A stretch of 64,000 nt of DNA from Leucobacter sp. OH1287 (GCF_003859945.1 NZ_RQYM01000005.1:62001-126000); one strand, 5' to 3'. Positions 51,983-61,951 are shown, counted from the first letter of the stretch. Notes: generated by a model not told the origin, from the letters alone. Translations and numbers: made by a program.

Positions 51983-53410
51983 ATGTTTAGTACACCGCAG
52001 GAGATGCTTGACTACATCGCCGAAAACGATGTCAAGTTTGTAGATATTCGCTTCACAGACCTTCCGGGTGTGCAGCAGCACTTTAATATTCCCGCCGCGT
52101 CCGTTGACGAAGACTTCTTCACCAACGGTCAAATGTTTGACGGCTCATCAATCAGGGGTTTTGTCGGAATTGCTGAATCAGACCTGCAGCTGATCCCCGA
52201 CGTCACAACCTGTTACATTGATCAGTTCCGCGCCGAGAAAACCCTAATCGTTATCTGCGACATCTACAACCCGCGGACCGGTGAAATCTTCCACAAGGAT
52301 CCACGCCAGGTTGCTAAAAAGGCAGAGCAGTACCTCAGCTCAACTGGCATCGCCGACACCGCTTTCTTTGCACCGGAGGCAGAGTTCTACATCTTCGATT
52401 CGATTAAGGTGCGTAACCTGCCACAGGCGACAGGCTACGAGCTAAACGGCGAAGAAGCTCCGTGGACCGCCTACGACAGCGAGCTCGGTGACGCTAACCT
52501 CGGCCACAAAACCCCGGTTAAGGGCGGTTACTTCCCGGTAACACCAACCGACAAGCAGGCTGACCTGCGCGACGATATCTCACTGCGTCTCATCGACGCG
52601 GGCCTCACCCTTGAACGCTCCCACCACGAGGTTGGAATCCCCGGTCAGGCAGAGATTAACTACCGTTTCAACACAATGGTTGCAGCAGCCGATGACGTGC
52701 TGAAGTTCAAGTACATCGTGAAAAACACCTGCGAGCAGTGGGGCAAAACCGCTACCTTCATGCCGAAGCCTGTGCAGGGCGATAACGGCTCCGGTATGCA
52801 CACCCACATGTCACTGTGGGCAAACGGCGAGCCACTGTTCTACGACGAGAACGGCTACGCTGGCCTGTCAGACACAGCACGCTGGTTCATCGGCGGTATT
52901 CTAAAGCACGCACCGGCTGTGCTCGCGTTCACAAACCCAACCATTAACAGCTACCGTCGCCTGGTGAAGGGCTACGAGGCGCCGGTTAACCTCGCCTACT
53001 CAGCTGGCAACCGCTCTGCTGCGATCCGCATTCCAATCACCGGCTCAAACCCGAAGGCGAAGCGCATCGAGTTCCGCGCACCAGATGCTTCAGGCAACCC
53101 GTATCTCGCGTTTGCCGCGCAGCTGATGGCCGGCCTCGACGGCATCAGAAACCGGATTGAGCCGCTCGCACCAATCGACAAGGACCTTTACGAGCTGCCA
53201 CCGGAGGAAGCAAAGAACATCCCGCAGGTTCCGGGCGATCTCGCTGAGGCGCTGGAGGCGCTTGAGGCGGATCACGAGTTCCTGCTGCAGGGTGGTGTGT
53301 TCACCAAGGAGCTGATCGACGCCTGGATCGAGTACAAGCGTGAAGCAGAGCTCGCACCGATGGCGCTCCGGCCGCACCCGTTCGAGTTCGAGCTCTACTA
53401 CGGTGTCTAG
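51983..53410 (+). CDS. glnA: Glutamine synthetase, type I (GlnA1)
   Basis: Makes glutamine from glutamate, ammonia and ATP; forms dodecamers. In 475 residues: the N-terminal latch [17 protein letters not shown], metal-binding [11 protein letters not shown], active-site [11 protein letters not shown] and [10 protein letters not shown], and the adenylylation-site Tyr in [10 protein letters not shown] (about 403). The match to that loop and the presence of glnE next door indicate control by adenylylation. AAGGAG lies just before ATG 51983. It ends in a terminator built from two GGATCC words. Confidence 0.96.
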   Translation: MFSTPQEMLDYIAENDVKFVDIRFTDLPGVQQHFNIPAASVDEDFFTNGQMFDGSSIRGFVGIAESDLQLIPDVTTCYIDQFRAEKTLIVICDIYNPRTGEIFHKDPRQVAKKAEQYLSSTGIADTAFFAPEAEFYIFDSIKVRNLPQATGYELNGEEAPWTAYDSELGDANLGHKTPVKGGYFPVTPTDKQADLRDDISLRLIDAGLTLERSHHEVGIPGQAEINYRFNTMVAAADDVLKFKYIVKNTCEQWGKTATFMPKPVQGDNGSGMHTHMSLWANGEPLFYDENGYAGLSDTARWFIGGILKHAPAVLAFTNPTINSYRRLVKGYEAPVNLAYSAGNRSAAIRIPITGSNPKAKRIEFRAPDASGNPYLAFAAQLMAGLDGIRNRIEPLAPIDKDLYELPPEEAKNIPQVPGDLAEALEALEADHEFLLQGGVFTKELIDAWIEYKREAELAPMALRPHPFEFELYYGV

Positions 53411-53430
53411 CCGCTAGCAGCCGCAAGCAA

Positions 53431-53460
53431 CAGGGGTGGATCCACACGGATCCGCCCCTG
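53431..53460. terminator. Terminator between glnA and glnE made of paired GGATCC words
   Basis: A 13-bp stem (53431-53443 with 53448-53460, one G-U pair) around loop ACAC; each arm contains GGATCC (53438-53443 and 53448-53453). TTTGTTAA follows on the plus strand. The two genes are convergent, so it may serve both. Confidence 0.85.
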
Positions 53461-53464
53461 TTTG

Positions 53465-56400
53465 TTAATAGCCGTAGTCTGCCCCGGCGCTGACGCCCTC
53501 ACCGAAGAACTCGCGCTCAAACACGCGGCGCGCTTTTCTCGCGGTTGTTAGCCAGCGCTCCTCTAGCGCGGTTGTGTGATCGGGCGGTAGGCCGAGGATC
53601 CGCGCGATGCCCTCAAGCTCGAAACGGTTGTGAGAGAGCACGTCGGTGCTCCTGCCGAGCCACAGTTTCTCGGCGGAACGCAGTGAGCTTGCCAGCCGCC
53701 ACGCCTCCCGCAGCCTGTCGGCGTCGGTTGCCTCACACAGTCCCTCTTTCACGGCAACCTCAAGCGCCGCCAGCGTGCTGGTGGTTTTAAACTCGGGGAT
53801 CCTCGCCGCACACTGCAACTGCCACAGCTGCACAAGCCACTCGGTGTCAGAGATACCGCCCGGTCCCAGCTTCAGATGCCGTGTCGGTTCGACGCCGCGC
53901 GGCAGCCGCTCGCTCTCCATACGCGCCTTCAAAAGTCGAATCTCGCGCATATCGGTTTCGCTCAAACCCGCCTCCGGGTATCGAACCGTGTTCGCGATGG
54001 CGATAAACTCCGCCCCCAGCTCGCCACTGCCGGCAATCGGCCGGGCACGCAGCAGCGCCTGCGCCTCCCAGGTGAGCGACCATTTTTGATAGTAGGCGGC
54101 GTACCCCTCTAGTGTCCGGGCAAAAGCACCGTTTTTACCCTCGGGGCGCAGATCGAAATCCAATTCGACGGGGAATCGCGGATCCGCCACCAGCGCTTTC
54201 AACTGCTGCACCAGATGCTCGGCATCCCGCCTCGCCTCGGCACGCTCGGGCACTGCCCGGTAAACCACGATCAAATCCAGGTCGGAGCTGAACCCGAGTT
54301 CCTGACCACCAAACCTGCCGAGCGCGATCAGCGAAATCTCTAGCCCGCTGTAGCGCGGATCCAGCCGCTGCAGCTGCTCAAGCAGGACCTCCAGCAGGGC
54401 GCTGTGGGCTGCGTCGAGCCCCATCGCAACAGCGGCCTCGTCGTTAACGCCAACAACCCTGCCCATTGCGAGCCGCAGAATCTCGCGGCGGTGGATTGCA
54501 CGCAGCTGCTCAGCAACCTCCCCAATCACTTCACGGCGCTGCGCAACGGCGCGCATCTCGTCAAGGATCAGACTGTGGGAGCGTGGCCGCAGTGTCTCGT
54601 CACTCTCCAACCAGGCGACCGATTCCGGCCTTGTTTCAAGCAGGTCAGCGGTGAAACGTGATCCAGACAGGATAGCGGTTAAACGCTCAGCAACCTCGGT
54701 GCCGTCGCGCAAAAGCCGAAGATACCAGTGCTGTTTAGCGTTCGCGTCGCTGATCCGGCGGAAGGCAACAAGCCCGTAATCGGGGTCAGCCCCTTGCGCA
54801 AGCCACTGCAGCAGCACCGGCAAGAGGTTTCGCTGAATTGTGGCGCGCCGGGAGGTGCCGCTTGTGAGCGCGCCAAGGTGCGCAAGCGCGCTCTGTGGAT
54901 CCCTAAACCCGATGCTGCTGAGCCGCTCGGCCGCAGCCTGGTTGGTGAGCACAAACTCCTCTGTGCCGAGGCCTGCGACAGCGCTGAGAAGCGGCGCATA
55001 AAAAATCTTAAGGTGGAGGCTGCGCACCCTGATCTTGTTGTGTTCCCAGGCGTTAACCATCTCGCTTGCGCCCTGGTAGCCGCTCGCGCGGGCGAGTATC
55101 CGCTGCGCATCCTCATCACGGGGCATCAGCGCGGTGCGCTGTAGTTTGCGCAGTTGCAGCCGGTGCTCCAAAACCCGCAGCTCACTGTAGGCGATAATCA
55201 GTTCCTGGCCGTCGCTGCGCGCAATATAGCCGCCCGCGATCAGTGCCCTGAGCGATTCGAGAGTGCCCCGCAGCCGCAGCGATTCATCAATTTCGCCGTG
55301 CACAAGCTGCAGCAGCTGCACACTAAACTCTACGTCTCGCAAGCCGCCGGGGCCGAGTTTTATCTGATAGTCAATATCCTCGGGGTCGAGATACTCGGTG
55401 ACGCGCTCGCGCATCCGCTGCACACTGCCAACGAAATCCTCCCGCTGTCTGGATGCCCAAACGAGTGGCCGGGTGGCTTCAACGAACGCCTCACCGATCG
55501 CCATATCGCCGGCGATCGCCCGCGCCTTTAACAGCGCCTGAAACTCCCACGCCTGCGCCCAGTTGTTGTAGTAGTTGAGGCACGAGCCGAGGGTTCGAAC
55601 GAGCGGACCGTTCTTCCCCTCCGGTCTGAGGTTCGCGTCCAACTGCCAGAGCGGCGGCTCAATCGCCGGATCGTGAATCACCCGCATCGTCTCGGACGCC
55701 AGCCGAGTTGTCGCTTTTAGCAGCGCATCACCCTTCAGCGCCCCTTCAGTCTGCAGCTCGTCGGTGATAAAGATCACATCAACGTCGGAGACCACGTTTA
55801 GTTCCTGCGCCCCGCACTTACCCATCGCAACAATCGCGAGCGGCGCCTGTTTAGCGTGCTCAACCGGAATCGGCAGCCCATTCCCTTGCCCAGCAACGAG
55901 CGTTGCCCTGGCAATCTCCAGCGCAACAGAGATCGCGCCCGCAGCGAGCTCAGACAGCGCGACACTGATCCGCTCAAACATTGCTGCGCCGTTAACCGCC
56001 GCCGACCCTTCAAGGTCCGCGCAAACAACCGCCGCCAGCAGCTCGCGGTAGCGAATCCGCAGCGCGTTCCAGCCCGCCGCCCCGGTTTTTATTGCGGATC
56101 CGTCAGCCACCGCCGCTTTCAGCTCCTCGGTGATCTGGTGCTGCTGCGGAATAAATCCGCCCTCTTTTTGAAAACGCGTAAGCGACTGCGGGTTTCGCTG
56201 CCAAAACTCGAGCAGCGCCGGGGACGCTCCCCCGACCAGGCAGAATCGCTGCCACTGCTCGGGTGTGAAACCGCGAAGCTGCCCCTGGTCTGCAAGCACG
56301 AGCGTGTGATTGAGCGCGGTGTCGGGATCCGCCGCCAGCTCAAAATAGCTGAGCAGCTCGACTGTTTCAATCCCGGTTTTGTTAGCTAGTTCGCCGAGCA

Positions 56401-56476
56401 TTTCACGGGCACGTGACAGCTCTGCAAAGCCCGCTTTTGCGATCAGGCTGAGGGTTAAACCGGCGGAGCGTGTCAT
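53465..56476 (-). CDS. glnE: Bifunctional glutamine synthetase adenylyltransferase/deadenylylase
   Basis: Adds and removes AMP on the GlnA Tyr according to nitrogen status. The 1003-residue protein has two nucleotidyltransferase halves, recognised by NVVSDVDVIFITDE (N-terminal, deadenylylating) and GFSSDLDLIVVYR (C-terminal, adenylylating), each followed by LRPEGKNGPL or LRPEGKNGAF. Length is normal. It starts five bases after glnA2 and is convergent with glnA, so enzyme, paralogue and modifier are together. Confidence 0.96.
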   Translation of the reverse strand: MTRSAGLTLSLIAKAGFAELSRAREMLGELANKTGIETVELLSYFELAADPDTALNHTLVLADQGQLRGFTPEQWQRFCLVGGASPALLEFWQRNPQSLTRFQKEGGFIPQQHQITEELKAAVADGSAIKTGAAGWNALRIRYRELLAAVVCADLEGSAAVNGAAMFERISVALSELAAGAISVALEIARATLVAGQGNGLPIPVEHAKQAPLAIVAMGKCGAQELNVVSDVDVIFITDELQTEGALKGDALLKATTRLASETMRVIHDPAIEPPLWQLDANLRPEGKNGPLVRTLGSCLNYYNNWAQAWEFQALLKARAIAGDMAIGEAFVEATRPLVWASRQREDFVGSVQRMRERVTEYLDPEDIDYQIKLGPGGLRDVEFSVQLLQLVHGEIDESLRLRGTLESLRALIAGGYIARSDGQELIIAYSELRVLEHRLQLRKLQRTALMPRDEDAQRILARASGYQGASEMVNAWEHNKIRVRSLHLKIFYAPLLSAVAGLGTEEFVLTNQAAAERLSSIGFRDPQSALAHLGALTSGTSRRATIQRNLLPVLLQWLAQGADPDYGLVAFRRISDANAKQHWYLRLLRDGTEVAERLTAILSGSRFTADLLETRPESVAWLESDETLRPRSHSLILDEMRAVAQRREVIGEVAEQLRAIHRREILRLAMGRVVGVNDEAAVAMGLDAAHSALLEVLLEQLQRLDPRYSGLEISLIALGRFGGQELGFSSDLDLIVVYRAVPERAEARRDAEHLVQQLKALVADPRFPVELDFDLRPEGKNGAFARTLEGYAAYYQKWSLTWEAQALLRARPIAGSGELGAEFIAIANTVRYPEAGLSETDMREIRLLKARMESERLPRGVEPTRHLKLGPGGISDTEWLVQLWQLQCAARIPEFKTTSTLAALEVAVKEGLCEATDADRLREAWRLASSLRSAEKLWLGRSTDVLSHNRFELEGIARILGLPPDHTTALEERWLTTARKARRVFEREFFGEGVSAGADYGY

Positions 56477-56481
56477 AGGTT

Positions 56482-57819
56482 TTATAGCCGGTCGAGGTTG
56501 TGTTCCAGCTCCCAGGGCGTGACCTGTCTGCGATACTGGTCAGCCTCGTTGTATTTATCACGTAGGAAGTAGGCGAATGCCTGCTCCCCGAGCGCATCCG
56601 CAACCAGGTCGGAGTTCTCCATAACGTGCAGTGCCTGGTCGAGACTTCCCGGCAGCGCGTCAACGCCCATTGCGCGGCGCTCCAGTCGGGTGAGCTCCCA
56701 AACGTTCTCCTCCGCCTCGGGCGGCAGCTCGTACTCCTCCGTTATCCCCTTCAGACCAGCGGCGAGCAGCACCGAGTATGCCAGGTAGGGATTGCAGGCG
56801 CTGTCGATTGCGCGGTATTCGATTCTGGCGCTGCTGGCTTTACCGGTTTTAAAGCTCGGCACGCGAACAAGCGCGGAACGGTTGAGGTGACCCCAGGCGG
56901 CGTAGGAGGGCGCCTCATCGCCTCCCCACAGGCGCTTGTAGGAGTTAACGTACTGGTTTGTGACGGCGGTGATCTCGCGGGCGTGTTTTAACAGCCCTGC
57001 AACGAAGCGGCGGCCGGTCACCGACAGCTGATATTTCGCGCCCGGATCGTAAAAGGCGTTCTGCTCCCCCTCAAACAGTGACAGATGGGTGTGCATACCA
57101 GAACCCGGGGCATCAGCAAAGGGTTTCGGCATAAATGTTGCTCGCACGCCCTGGGAGATCGCAACCTCCTTCACAACCGCGCGGAACGTCATAATGTTGT
57201 CCGCCATTGTTAGCGCGTCAGCGTAGCGCAGGTCAATCTCGTTCTGGCCGGGGCCGCCCTCGTGGTGACTGAACTCGACGGTGATGCCGAGATCCTCTAG
57301 CATGTTAACGCTTGCACGCCGAAAATCGTGGGCTGTGCCACCCGGCACATTGTCAAAGTAGCCTGCACGGTCGACGGGAATCGGCTCACCGTTAACACCG
57401 GTCTCGTTCTTTAACAAATAGAACTCGATCTCGGGATGGGTGTAGAAGGTGAAACCCAGATCCTCTGCCTTCGCGAGCTGCTTTTTGAGCACGTGGCGCG
57501 GGTCAAAAACCGCGGGTTCACCGTTTGGGGTGCGGATGTCGCAGAACATGCGCCCGGTTGGTTCAACGCCACTGCGGTATGGCAGCAGCTGGAAGGTGCT
57601 CGCGTCCGGCACAGCCAAAAGGTCAGACTCGAAGGCTCGGGTCATTCCCTCAATCGCGCTGCCGTCAAAACCGATACCCTCACTGAACGCGCCCTCAACC
57701 TCTGCCGGGGCGAGCGAAACCGATTTTAGTGTTCCCTGAATATCTGCGAACCAGAGCCGCACAAAGCGCACATTCTTCTCTTCGATTGTGCGCAGCACAT
57801 TATCCCGCTGTTTAGACAT
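56482..57819 (-). CDS. glnA2: Glutamine synthetase family protein GlnA2
   Basis: A second type I glutamine synthetase homologue of 445 residues, the usual actinobacterial GlnA2 next to glnE. FDGSAIEGMTRAFESDL, HPEIEFYLLK, GSGMHTHLSLF and NRSALVRVP mark a complete active site. The region matching the GlnA adenylylation loop differs (YELPPEAEENVWEL with no Tyr in the same context), so it is probably not modified. I start at ATG 57819, 14 bases after the upstream stop; the frame is open to 57864. Confidence 0.93.
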   Translation of the reverse strand: MSKQRDNVLRTIEEKNVRFVRLWFADIQGTLKSVSLAPAEVEGAFSEGIGFDGSAIEGMTRAFESDLLAVPDASTFQLLPYRSGVEPTGRMFCDIRTPNGEPAVFDPRHVLKKQLAKAEDLGFTFYTHPEIEFYLLKNETGVNGEPIPVDRAGYFDNVPGGTAHDFRRASVNMLEDLGITVEFSHHEGGPGQNEIDLRYADALTMADNIMTFRAVVKEVAISQGVRATFMPKPFADAPGSGMHTHLSLFEGEQNAFYDPGAKYQLSVTGRRFVAGLLKHAREITAVTNQYVNSYKRLWGGDEAPSYAAWGHLNRSALVRVPSFKTGKASSARIEYRAIDSACNPYLAYSVLLAAGLKGITEEYELPPEAEENVWELTRLERRAMGVDALPGSLDQALHVMENSDLVADALGEQAFAYFLRDKYNEADQYRRQVTPWELEHNLDRL

Positions 57820-57833
57820 CTTTGGCCCGGTGT

Positions 57834-58037
57834 CTAGTCTTCTGCTTCTTCTTCGGCAGCCCACTCGGCTGCGCGCTGTTTCGCCAGATCCATCGCGCCT
57901 GCTGCCTGCTCAGCTGTATCGAAGGGACCCATCCGGTATGGCGCAGCAGACTGCTTACCCTGCTCAACCTGTCCTGTCTTGGTGTTAAACCAGTATTGCA
58001 GTTCAGGATCCTCAATACCCCAGTCTTCTGTAGCCAC
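57834..58037 (-). CDS. Small SPOR-like actinobacterial protein
   Basis: A 67-residue acidic protein from GTG 58037, placed by AAGGAGG four bases upstream; the frame extends to 58082 without support. ELQYWFNTKTGQVEQG and YRMGPFDTAEQAAGAMDLA match the short SPOR-like protein commonly encoded beside glnA2 in actinobacteria. Function is unknown. It precedes glnA2 by 14 bases and follows the RNase P RNA gene. Confidence 0.82.
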   Translation of the reverse strand: MATEDWGIEDPELQYWFNTKTGQVEQGKQSAAPYRMGPFDTAEQAAGAMDLAKQRAAEWAAEEEAED

Positions 58038-58102
58038 AACGCCTCCTTCAAGACAGCACGAGTTGATAAACGTTCTTAACAACTAGCCTATCGGATTTGG
58101 GT

Positions 58103-58497
58103 GTGATGTGGGCTAGATCATACGCCGGGTTCTGTGCGGTGACACCCGCGGGTGTCACCGTGACAGCTATCTATCTCGGCTTACCGTTACCGGATAAGCT
58201 CTAGCAACCTACCCGAGCACTTTCAGCGGGGCGCCTAATAGCGTGCTCTACATGGTCTTGCTCCGAACGAGGTTTACCTAGCCGCCTGTGTCACCACAAA
58301 CGCTGGTGGTCTCTTACACCACCCTTTCACCCTTACTGCGCCGAAAAAATCAGCGCAGCGGTCTACTCTCTGTTGCACTTTCTCGCGGGTTACCCCGGGT
58401 GGCCGTTAGCCACCGTTCTCCCCTGCGGAGCCCGGACGTTCCTCGGTAGCGCAGGTAAAACCGGCGCTAACGCAGCTGTCTCACCAGCCCACATCAC
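58103..58497 (-). ncRNA. rnpB: RNase P RNA (class A)
   Basis: Catalytic RNA that matures tRNA 5' ends. The ends pair as P1: GTGATGTGGGCT at the 5' side (58497-58486) with AGCCCACATCAC at the 3' side (58114-58103). Universally conserved elements are in order on the minus strand: GAGGAACGTCCGGGCTCC near the start, AGAAAGTGCAACAGAGAG and GTAGACCGC in the middle, and CAGAACCCGGCGTATG near the end. The ends are set by P1 and may be a few bases off. A TAGACT -10-like box lies at 58511-58506. Confidence 0.95.
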
Positions 58498-58522
58498 CCT
58501 TAAAGTCTATTACCTCACAGTG

Positions 58523-59338
58523 TTAAACACGAAACACCCACGGATCAGTGTTGATCTCGCTGACCGTGATGGTTATCTCCGGCAGCAACTCACCCAGCTG
58601 CTTTGCCGCGGTTGCAAGCCACAGCGACTCGGCCGCCCAGTGAGAAATGTCGATCAGCGCTGGTCCTCCGGCAACCAGGTGCTGTTCGAGAGCCTCCTGC
58701 GCCGGGTGGTGACGCAGGTCACTCGTGACATACACATCGGCGGTCAACACCCGCTGATTGTTTAGCAGGCTGTCTCCCGCTCCGCCGCACAGCGCAACCC
58801 GTTTCACCATTTGCTTTTCGGATCCAGCAACCCTGACGCCGCCCGCTGTTTCCGGCAGAATCTCCGAGAGCATCTCAGCAAACTTTCGCAGCGGTAGCGG
58901 ATCCGCCAGCTCACCAACCCGGCCAATCCCTGTCTGCTCAGTCTCGCCGGGTTCAAGCGGCTCCAGGTTATTTAGCCCGAGGCGGTGAGCGATCTCTGCC
59001 GATACGCCCTCCATTGCCTGGTCTGCGTTGGTGTGCGCGGCGATCTGTGCAATGTTTGCCCTGATTAGCGCGGCGGCGAGGGATCCCTTCGCGGTGTCTT
59101 CGGCGAGGCTGTGCACACCGCGCAAAAGCAGCGGGTGGTGGGTTAGCAGCAGGTCTGCTCCGCGCTCTTTTGCCTCGGCGACGATCTGGCGTGTGACGTC
59201 AACCGCCAGCAGCGCATGGGTTACCGGCTGTTCGGGGTTGCCGATTGCCAGCCCCACCCGGTCCCAGCCAGCTGCCGTTGACTCGTCCCAGAGCTGGTTG
59301 ATGGTCTGCCTTACTTCGCGGAGTGTGTAACTTGCCAT
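58523..59338 (-). CDS. Nif3-like dinuclear metal centre protein
   Basis: A conserved metal-binding protein (NIF3/YqfO/YbgI family), sometimes annotated GTP cyclohydrolase I type 2; its in-vivo reaction is unsettled. Metal ligands appear in LLLTHHPLLLRGV, AAHTNADQAM and the C-terminal ISHWAAE. From ATG 59338 it has 271 residues; the frame is open to 59374. The zinc-ribbon gene that often follows is absent and the RNase P RNA comes next. It is divergent from gap. Confidence 0.92.
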   Translation of the reverse strand: MASYTLREVRQTINQLWDESTAAGWDRVGLAIGNPEQPVTHALLAVDVTRQIVAEAKERGADLLLTHHPLLLRGVHSLAEDTAKGSLAAALIRANIAQIAAHTNADQAMEGVSAEIAHRLGLNNLEPLEPGETEQTGIGRVGELADPLPLRKFAEMLSEILPETAGGVRVAGSEKQMVKRVALCGGAGDSLLNNQRVLTADVYVTSDLRHHPAQEALEQHLVAGGPALIDISHWAAESLWLATAAKQLGELLPEITITVSEINTDPWVFRV

Positions 59339-59473
59339 AGTTTCTAGATTAGTCGCTTGCCACCGTTCACACACCGCAAACTTATAGCGCTTCTCCAGTT
59401 TGCTCTGAGATAATTACTGTGTGACCGAAGCAGGCACCGGCGGGCAGGCCGTTCTTTTGTTCAAGTCCCAGAA

Positions 59474-60928
59474 ATGTTAGGTACCATGACCCAAAAATCA
59501 CTTGACCACCTTGATAACTGGAATCAGAAAGTGCAGCTTGCTGAAGAGCTGATACCCCTGATCGGAAACCTCTACCGCAACAACGATATTGTGCTGTCTG
59601 TTCACGGTCGCACTCTCGTTAGCAAGTCCCCGATCGAAATTATTGGCGCGCACCGTTTTGCTCGCAAAATTGATGAGGTTGAGCTGCCTCTGGAGGCTTC
59701 TAGCGCTATTGTGAAGGCGCTGGTTGAGCTTAACCCAGAGAATCCTGTTTCACTCGACCTTGCGCTGTTGCAGAGCGGCTTTGAGCAGCACGGCGGTGAC
59801 TTAAAAGAGTACCTGGCTGAGCAGATCGCGGCCGCGAACCCAACCCCCGCTCCTACTGGCACAGATGTTGTGCTCTACGGTTTTGGGCGGATCGGCCGTC
59901 TGCTCGCTCGCATTCTGATCTCCCACACCGGCAGTGGTAACGGCCTCAACCTGCGTGCGATTGTTGTGCGCAAGGGCAGCGAGAACGACCTTGACAAGCG
60001 TGCTAGCCTGCTGCGTCGCGACTCTGTTCACGGCCCGTTCAACGGCAGCATTGATGTGGATCACGAAAACAACGTACTAATCGCCAACGGTGTCCGCATC
60101 CAGGTTATCTACTCAAACGATCCAACCACCGTTGACTACACCGCATACGGTATTAACGACGCGATCGTGGTTGACAACACTGGCCGCTGGCGTGACGAGG
60201 CTGGCCTGGCTCAGCACCTTGAAGCTCGCGGTGTTGCTCGCGTGCTCTTGACCGCACCCGGCAAGGGCGATCTGAAGAACATTGTTTACGGCATCAACCA
60301 GGATGTGATCACCCCGGAGGATAAGATCCTTTCGGCTGCATCCTGCACAACCAACGCGATCACCCCGGTTTTGAAGGTTATCAACGACAAGTACGGTGTG
60401 AAGCACGGCCATGTTGAGACCGTCCACTCATACACTAACGACCAGAACCTGATCGATAACTTCCACAAGGGTGACCGTCGCGGACGCGGCGCGGCTCTCA
60501 ACATGGTTATCACCGAGACCGGTGCTGCTAAGGCTGTTGCTAAGGCACTGCCTGAGTTCGCTGGCAAGCTGACCGGTAGCGCGATCCGCGTCCCAACCCC
60601 GGATGTGTCACTCGCGATCCTTAACCTGCAGCTTGAAAAAGCTGCTGATCGTGACGAACTGAACAACTACCTGCGTGATATTTCACTCACCGGTAAGCTT
60701 CGTCCACAGATCGACTATGTTGAGTCACCGGAGATTGTGTCAACCGATTTTGTTGGCTCAAATCGCGCTGGTGTGGTTGACGGACTGGCAACCATTATCA
60801 CCTGCGACACCGCAATTGTTTATGTTTGGTACGACAACGAGTACGGCTACAGCTGCCAGGTTGTGCGTGTACTCGAGAACATCGCAGGTGTTCACCCCGT
60901 TCATATTCCTGCGACTTCAGAGCAGTAG
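59474..60928 (+). CDS. gap: Glyceraldehyde-3-phosphate dehydrogenase, long form
   Basis: Oxidises or reduces glyceraldehyde-3-phosphate/1,3-bisphosphoglycerate. The protein has about 120 extra N-terminal residues ahead of the NAD loop YGFGRIGRLLARI, the layout of the 480-residue actinobacterial form. Catalytic C291 is in SAASCTTNAIT, and VHSYTNDQN and the C-terminal WYDNEYGYSCQV are standard. ATG 59474 and ATG 59486 are both possible. Some long-form enzymes act mainly in the gluconeogenic direction; this cannot be decided here. Confidence 0.93.
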   Translation: MLGTMTQKSLDHLDNWNQKVQLAEELIPLIGNLYRNNDIVLSVHGRTLVSKSPIEIIGAHRFARKIDEVELPLEASSAIVKALVELNPENPVSLDLALLQSGFEQHGGDLKEYLAEQIAAANPTPAPTGTDVVLYGFGRIGRLLARILISHTGSGNGLNLRAIVVRKGSENDLDKRASLLRRDSVHGPFNGSIDVDHENNVLIANGVRIQVIYSNDPTTVDYTAYGINDAIVVDNTGRWRDEAGLAQHLEARGVARVLLTAPGKGDLKNIVYGINQDVITPEDKILSAASCTTNAITPVLKVINDKYGVKHGHVETVHSYTNDQNLIDNFHKGDRRGRGAALNMVITETGAAKAVAKALPEFAGKLTGSAIRVPTPDVSLAILNLQLEKAADRDELNNYLRDISLTGKLRPQIDYVESPEIVSTDFVGSNRAGVVDGLATIITCDTAIVYVWYDNEYGYSCQVVRVLENIAGVHPVHIPATSEQ

Positions 60929-60980
60929 CAGCAAACCCCTGCGCTGGTCTTAAAAACGCCTACCCTAGAAAGGAAGCAAA

Positions 60981-61844
60981 ATGGCTGAAAAAATTGTTAT
61001 CGGAGTTGACGGCTCAGAACAGAGCAGGGCGGCACTGCGCTGGGGTCTTGAGCGCGCAAAAAGCCACAAAGCAACGGTTGAGCTGTTGCACGTCACAGAC
61101 GATTCGTTTCTTTCTGACTCCCCTGCCTTCCTCTCTGAGGGGCAGCGGATCAGTGAAAAGCTGCTAGCCGCCGAGATTGAGCACTGCCGTGAACTCGGCT
61201 ATAGCGGCGATATTGAAAGCACCGCCGTTGTGGGTCACCCGGTTGCTGAGGTTGAGAAAGCTTCCAAGCGCGCCGACCTCGTGGTTTTGGGCGCCCACCA
61301 CGGCGGCAAGCTCGCGGGCAGCTTCTTTGGCACCCGCGCGGTTAAGATCGCTGCTGTTGCTCACTGCCCGGTCGCGGTTGTGCCGCTGATTGAAGAGGAG
61401 CCGACCAAGGGCATCGTTGTTGGTGTTGACGGATCAGAGTCATCACGGCTCGCGGTTGCAACCGCCGCTGAGGAGGCAAGCAAGCGCGGTGTTGAACTGC
61501 ACGCAGTCTATGCGTGGATGACGCCGATCACCCCCGGGTTTGAGAATCTGTGGAGTGACGAGCTGCTCAACGCACAGCGTGAGGCCGCTGAGGAGGCGAT
61601 TGCGATCGGCACCGCCGGTATCAGTACTCGCTACCCTGATCTCACGATTAAGCGGGAGATTATGCAGGATCCACCGGTTACCGCGCTTGTGAAGGCAGCG
61701 ACCGGGGCGACCGCGCTCGTTGTTGGTAGCCGCGGCAGGAACGCGATCTCTCGTCTGCTTTTGGGATCCGTCAGCCACGGTGTTTTACAGTCACTGCCAT
61801 GCCCGGTGATTGTCACACGCGAGGTTGCCAAGCGCGCAAACTAG
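60981..61844 (+). CDS. Universal stress protein, two tandem Usp domains
   Basis: A 287-residue cytoplasmic protein with two Usp domains (about 3-140 and 147-283). The second ends with the ATP-binding pattern GSRGRNAISRLLLGSVSH; the first has GAHHGGKLAGSFFGTRA, a slightly altered form. Such proteins bind ATP and are induced on starvation or stress. AAAGGAAG precedes ATG 60981. It lies 52 bases after gap and may be read through from it. Confidence 0.92.
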   Translation: MAEKIVIGVDGSEQSRAALRWGLERAKSHKATVELLHVTDDSFLSDSPAFLSEGQRISEKLLAAEIEHCRELGYSGDIESTAVVGHPVAEVEKASKRADLVVLGAHHGGKLAGSFFGTRAVKIAAVAHCPVAVVPLIEEEPTKGIVVGVDGSESSRLAVATAAEEASKRGVELHAVYAWMTPITPGFENLWSDELLNAQREAAEEAIAIGTAGISTRYPDLTIKREIMQDPPVTALVKAATGATALVVGSRGRNAISRLLLGSVSHGVLQSLPCPVIVTREVAKRAN

Positions 61845-61917
61845 CTAGCTTAGTCGCATAGCTACAGCAGCCGAAAACCTGCTCAGCGGATCGCTGAGTC
61901 TGCTGTGACAGCTAGAG

Positions 61918-61951
61918 AGGGCGCGGTGGGAGAAGACTCCTGCCGCGCCCT
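61918..61951 (+). terminator. Intrinsic terminator after the universal stress protein gene
   Basis: AGGGCGCGGTGGGAG (61918-61932) pairs with CTCCTGCCGCGCCCT (61937-61951) over 15 bases with two G-U pairs and a 4-base loop, followed by TTTGCTGTG. A second nested hairpin (ACAGCAG 61864-61870 with CTGCTGT 61900-61906, inner CTCAGCG/CGCTGAG) lies just upstream. Confidence 0.8.

Noticed and set aside
58138-58166. The hairpin with CACCCGCGGGTGTC as a terminator
   Set aside because: It is an internal helix of RNase P RNA.
58373-58765. A 130-codon frame on the plus strand over the RNase P RNA and Nif3-like gene
   Set aside because: It crosses a well-defined structured RNA and an antisense coding region, with no ribosome site.
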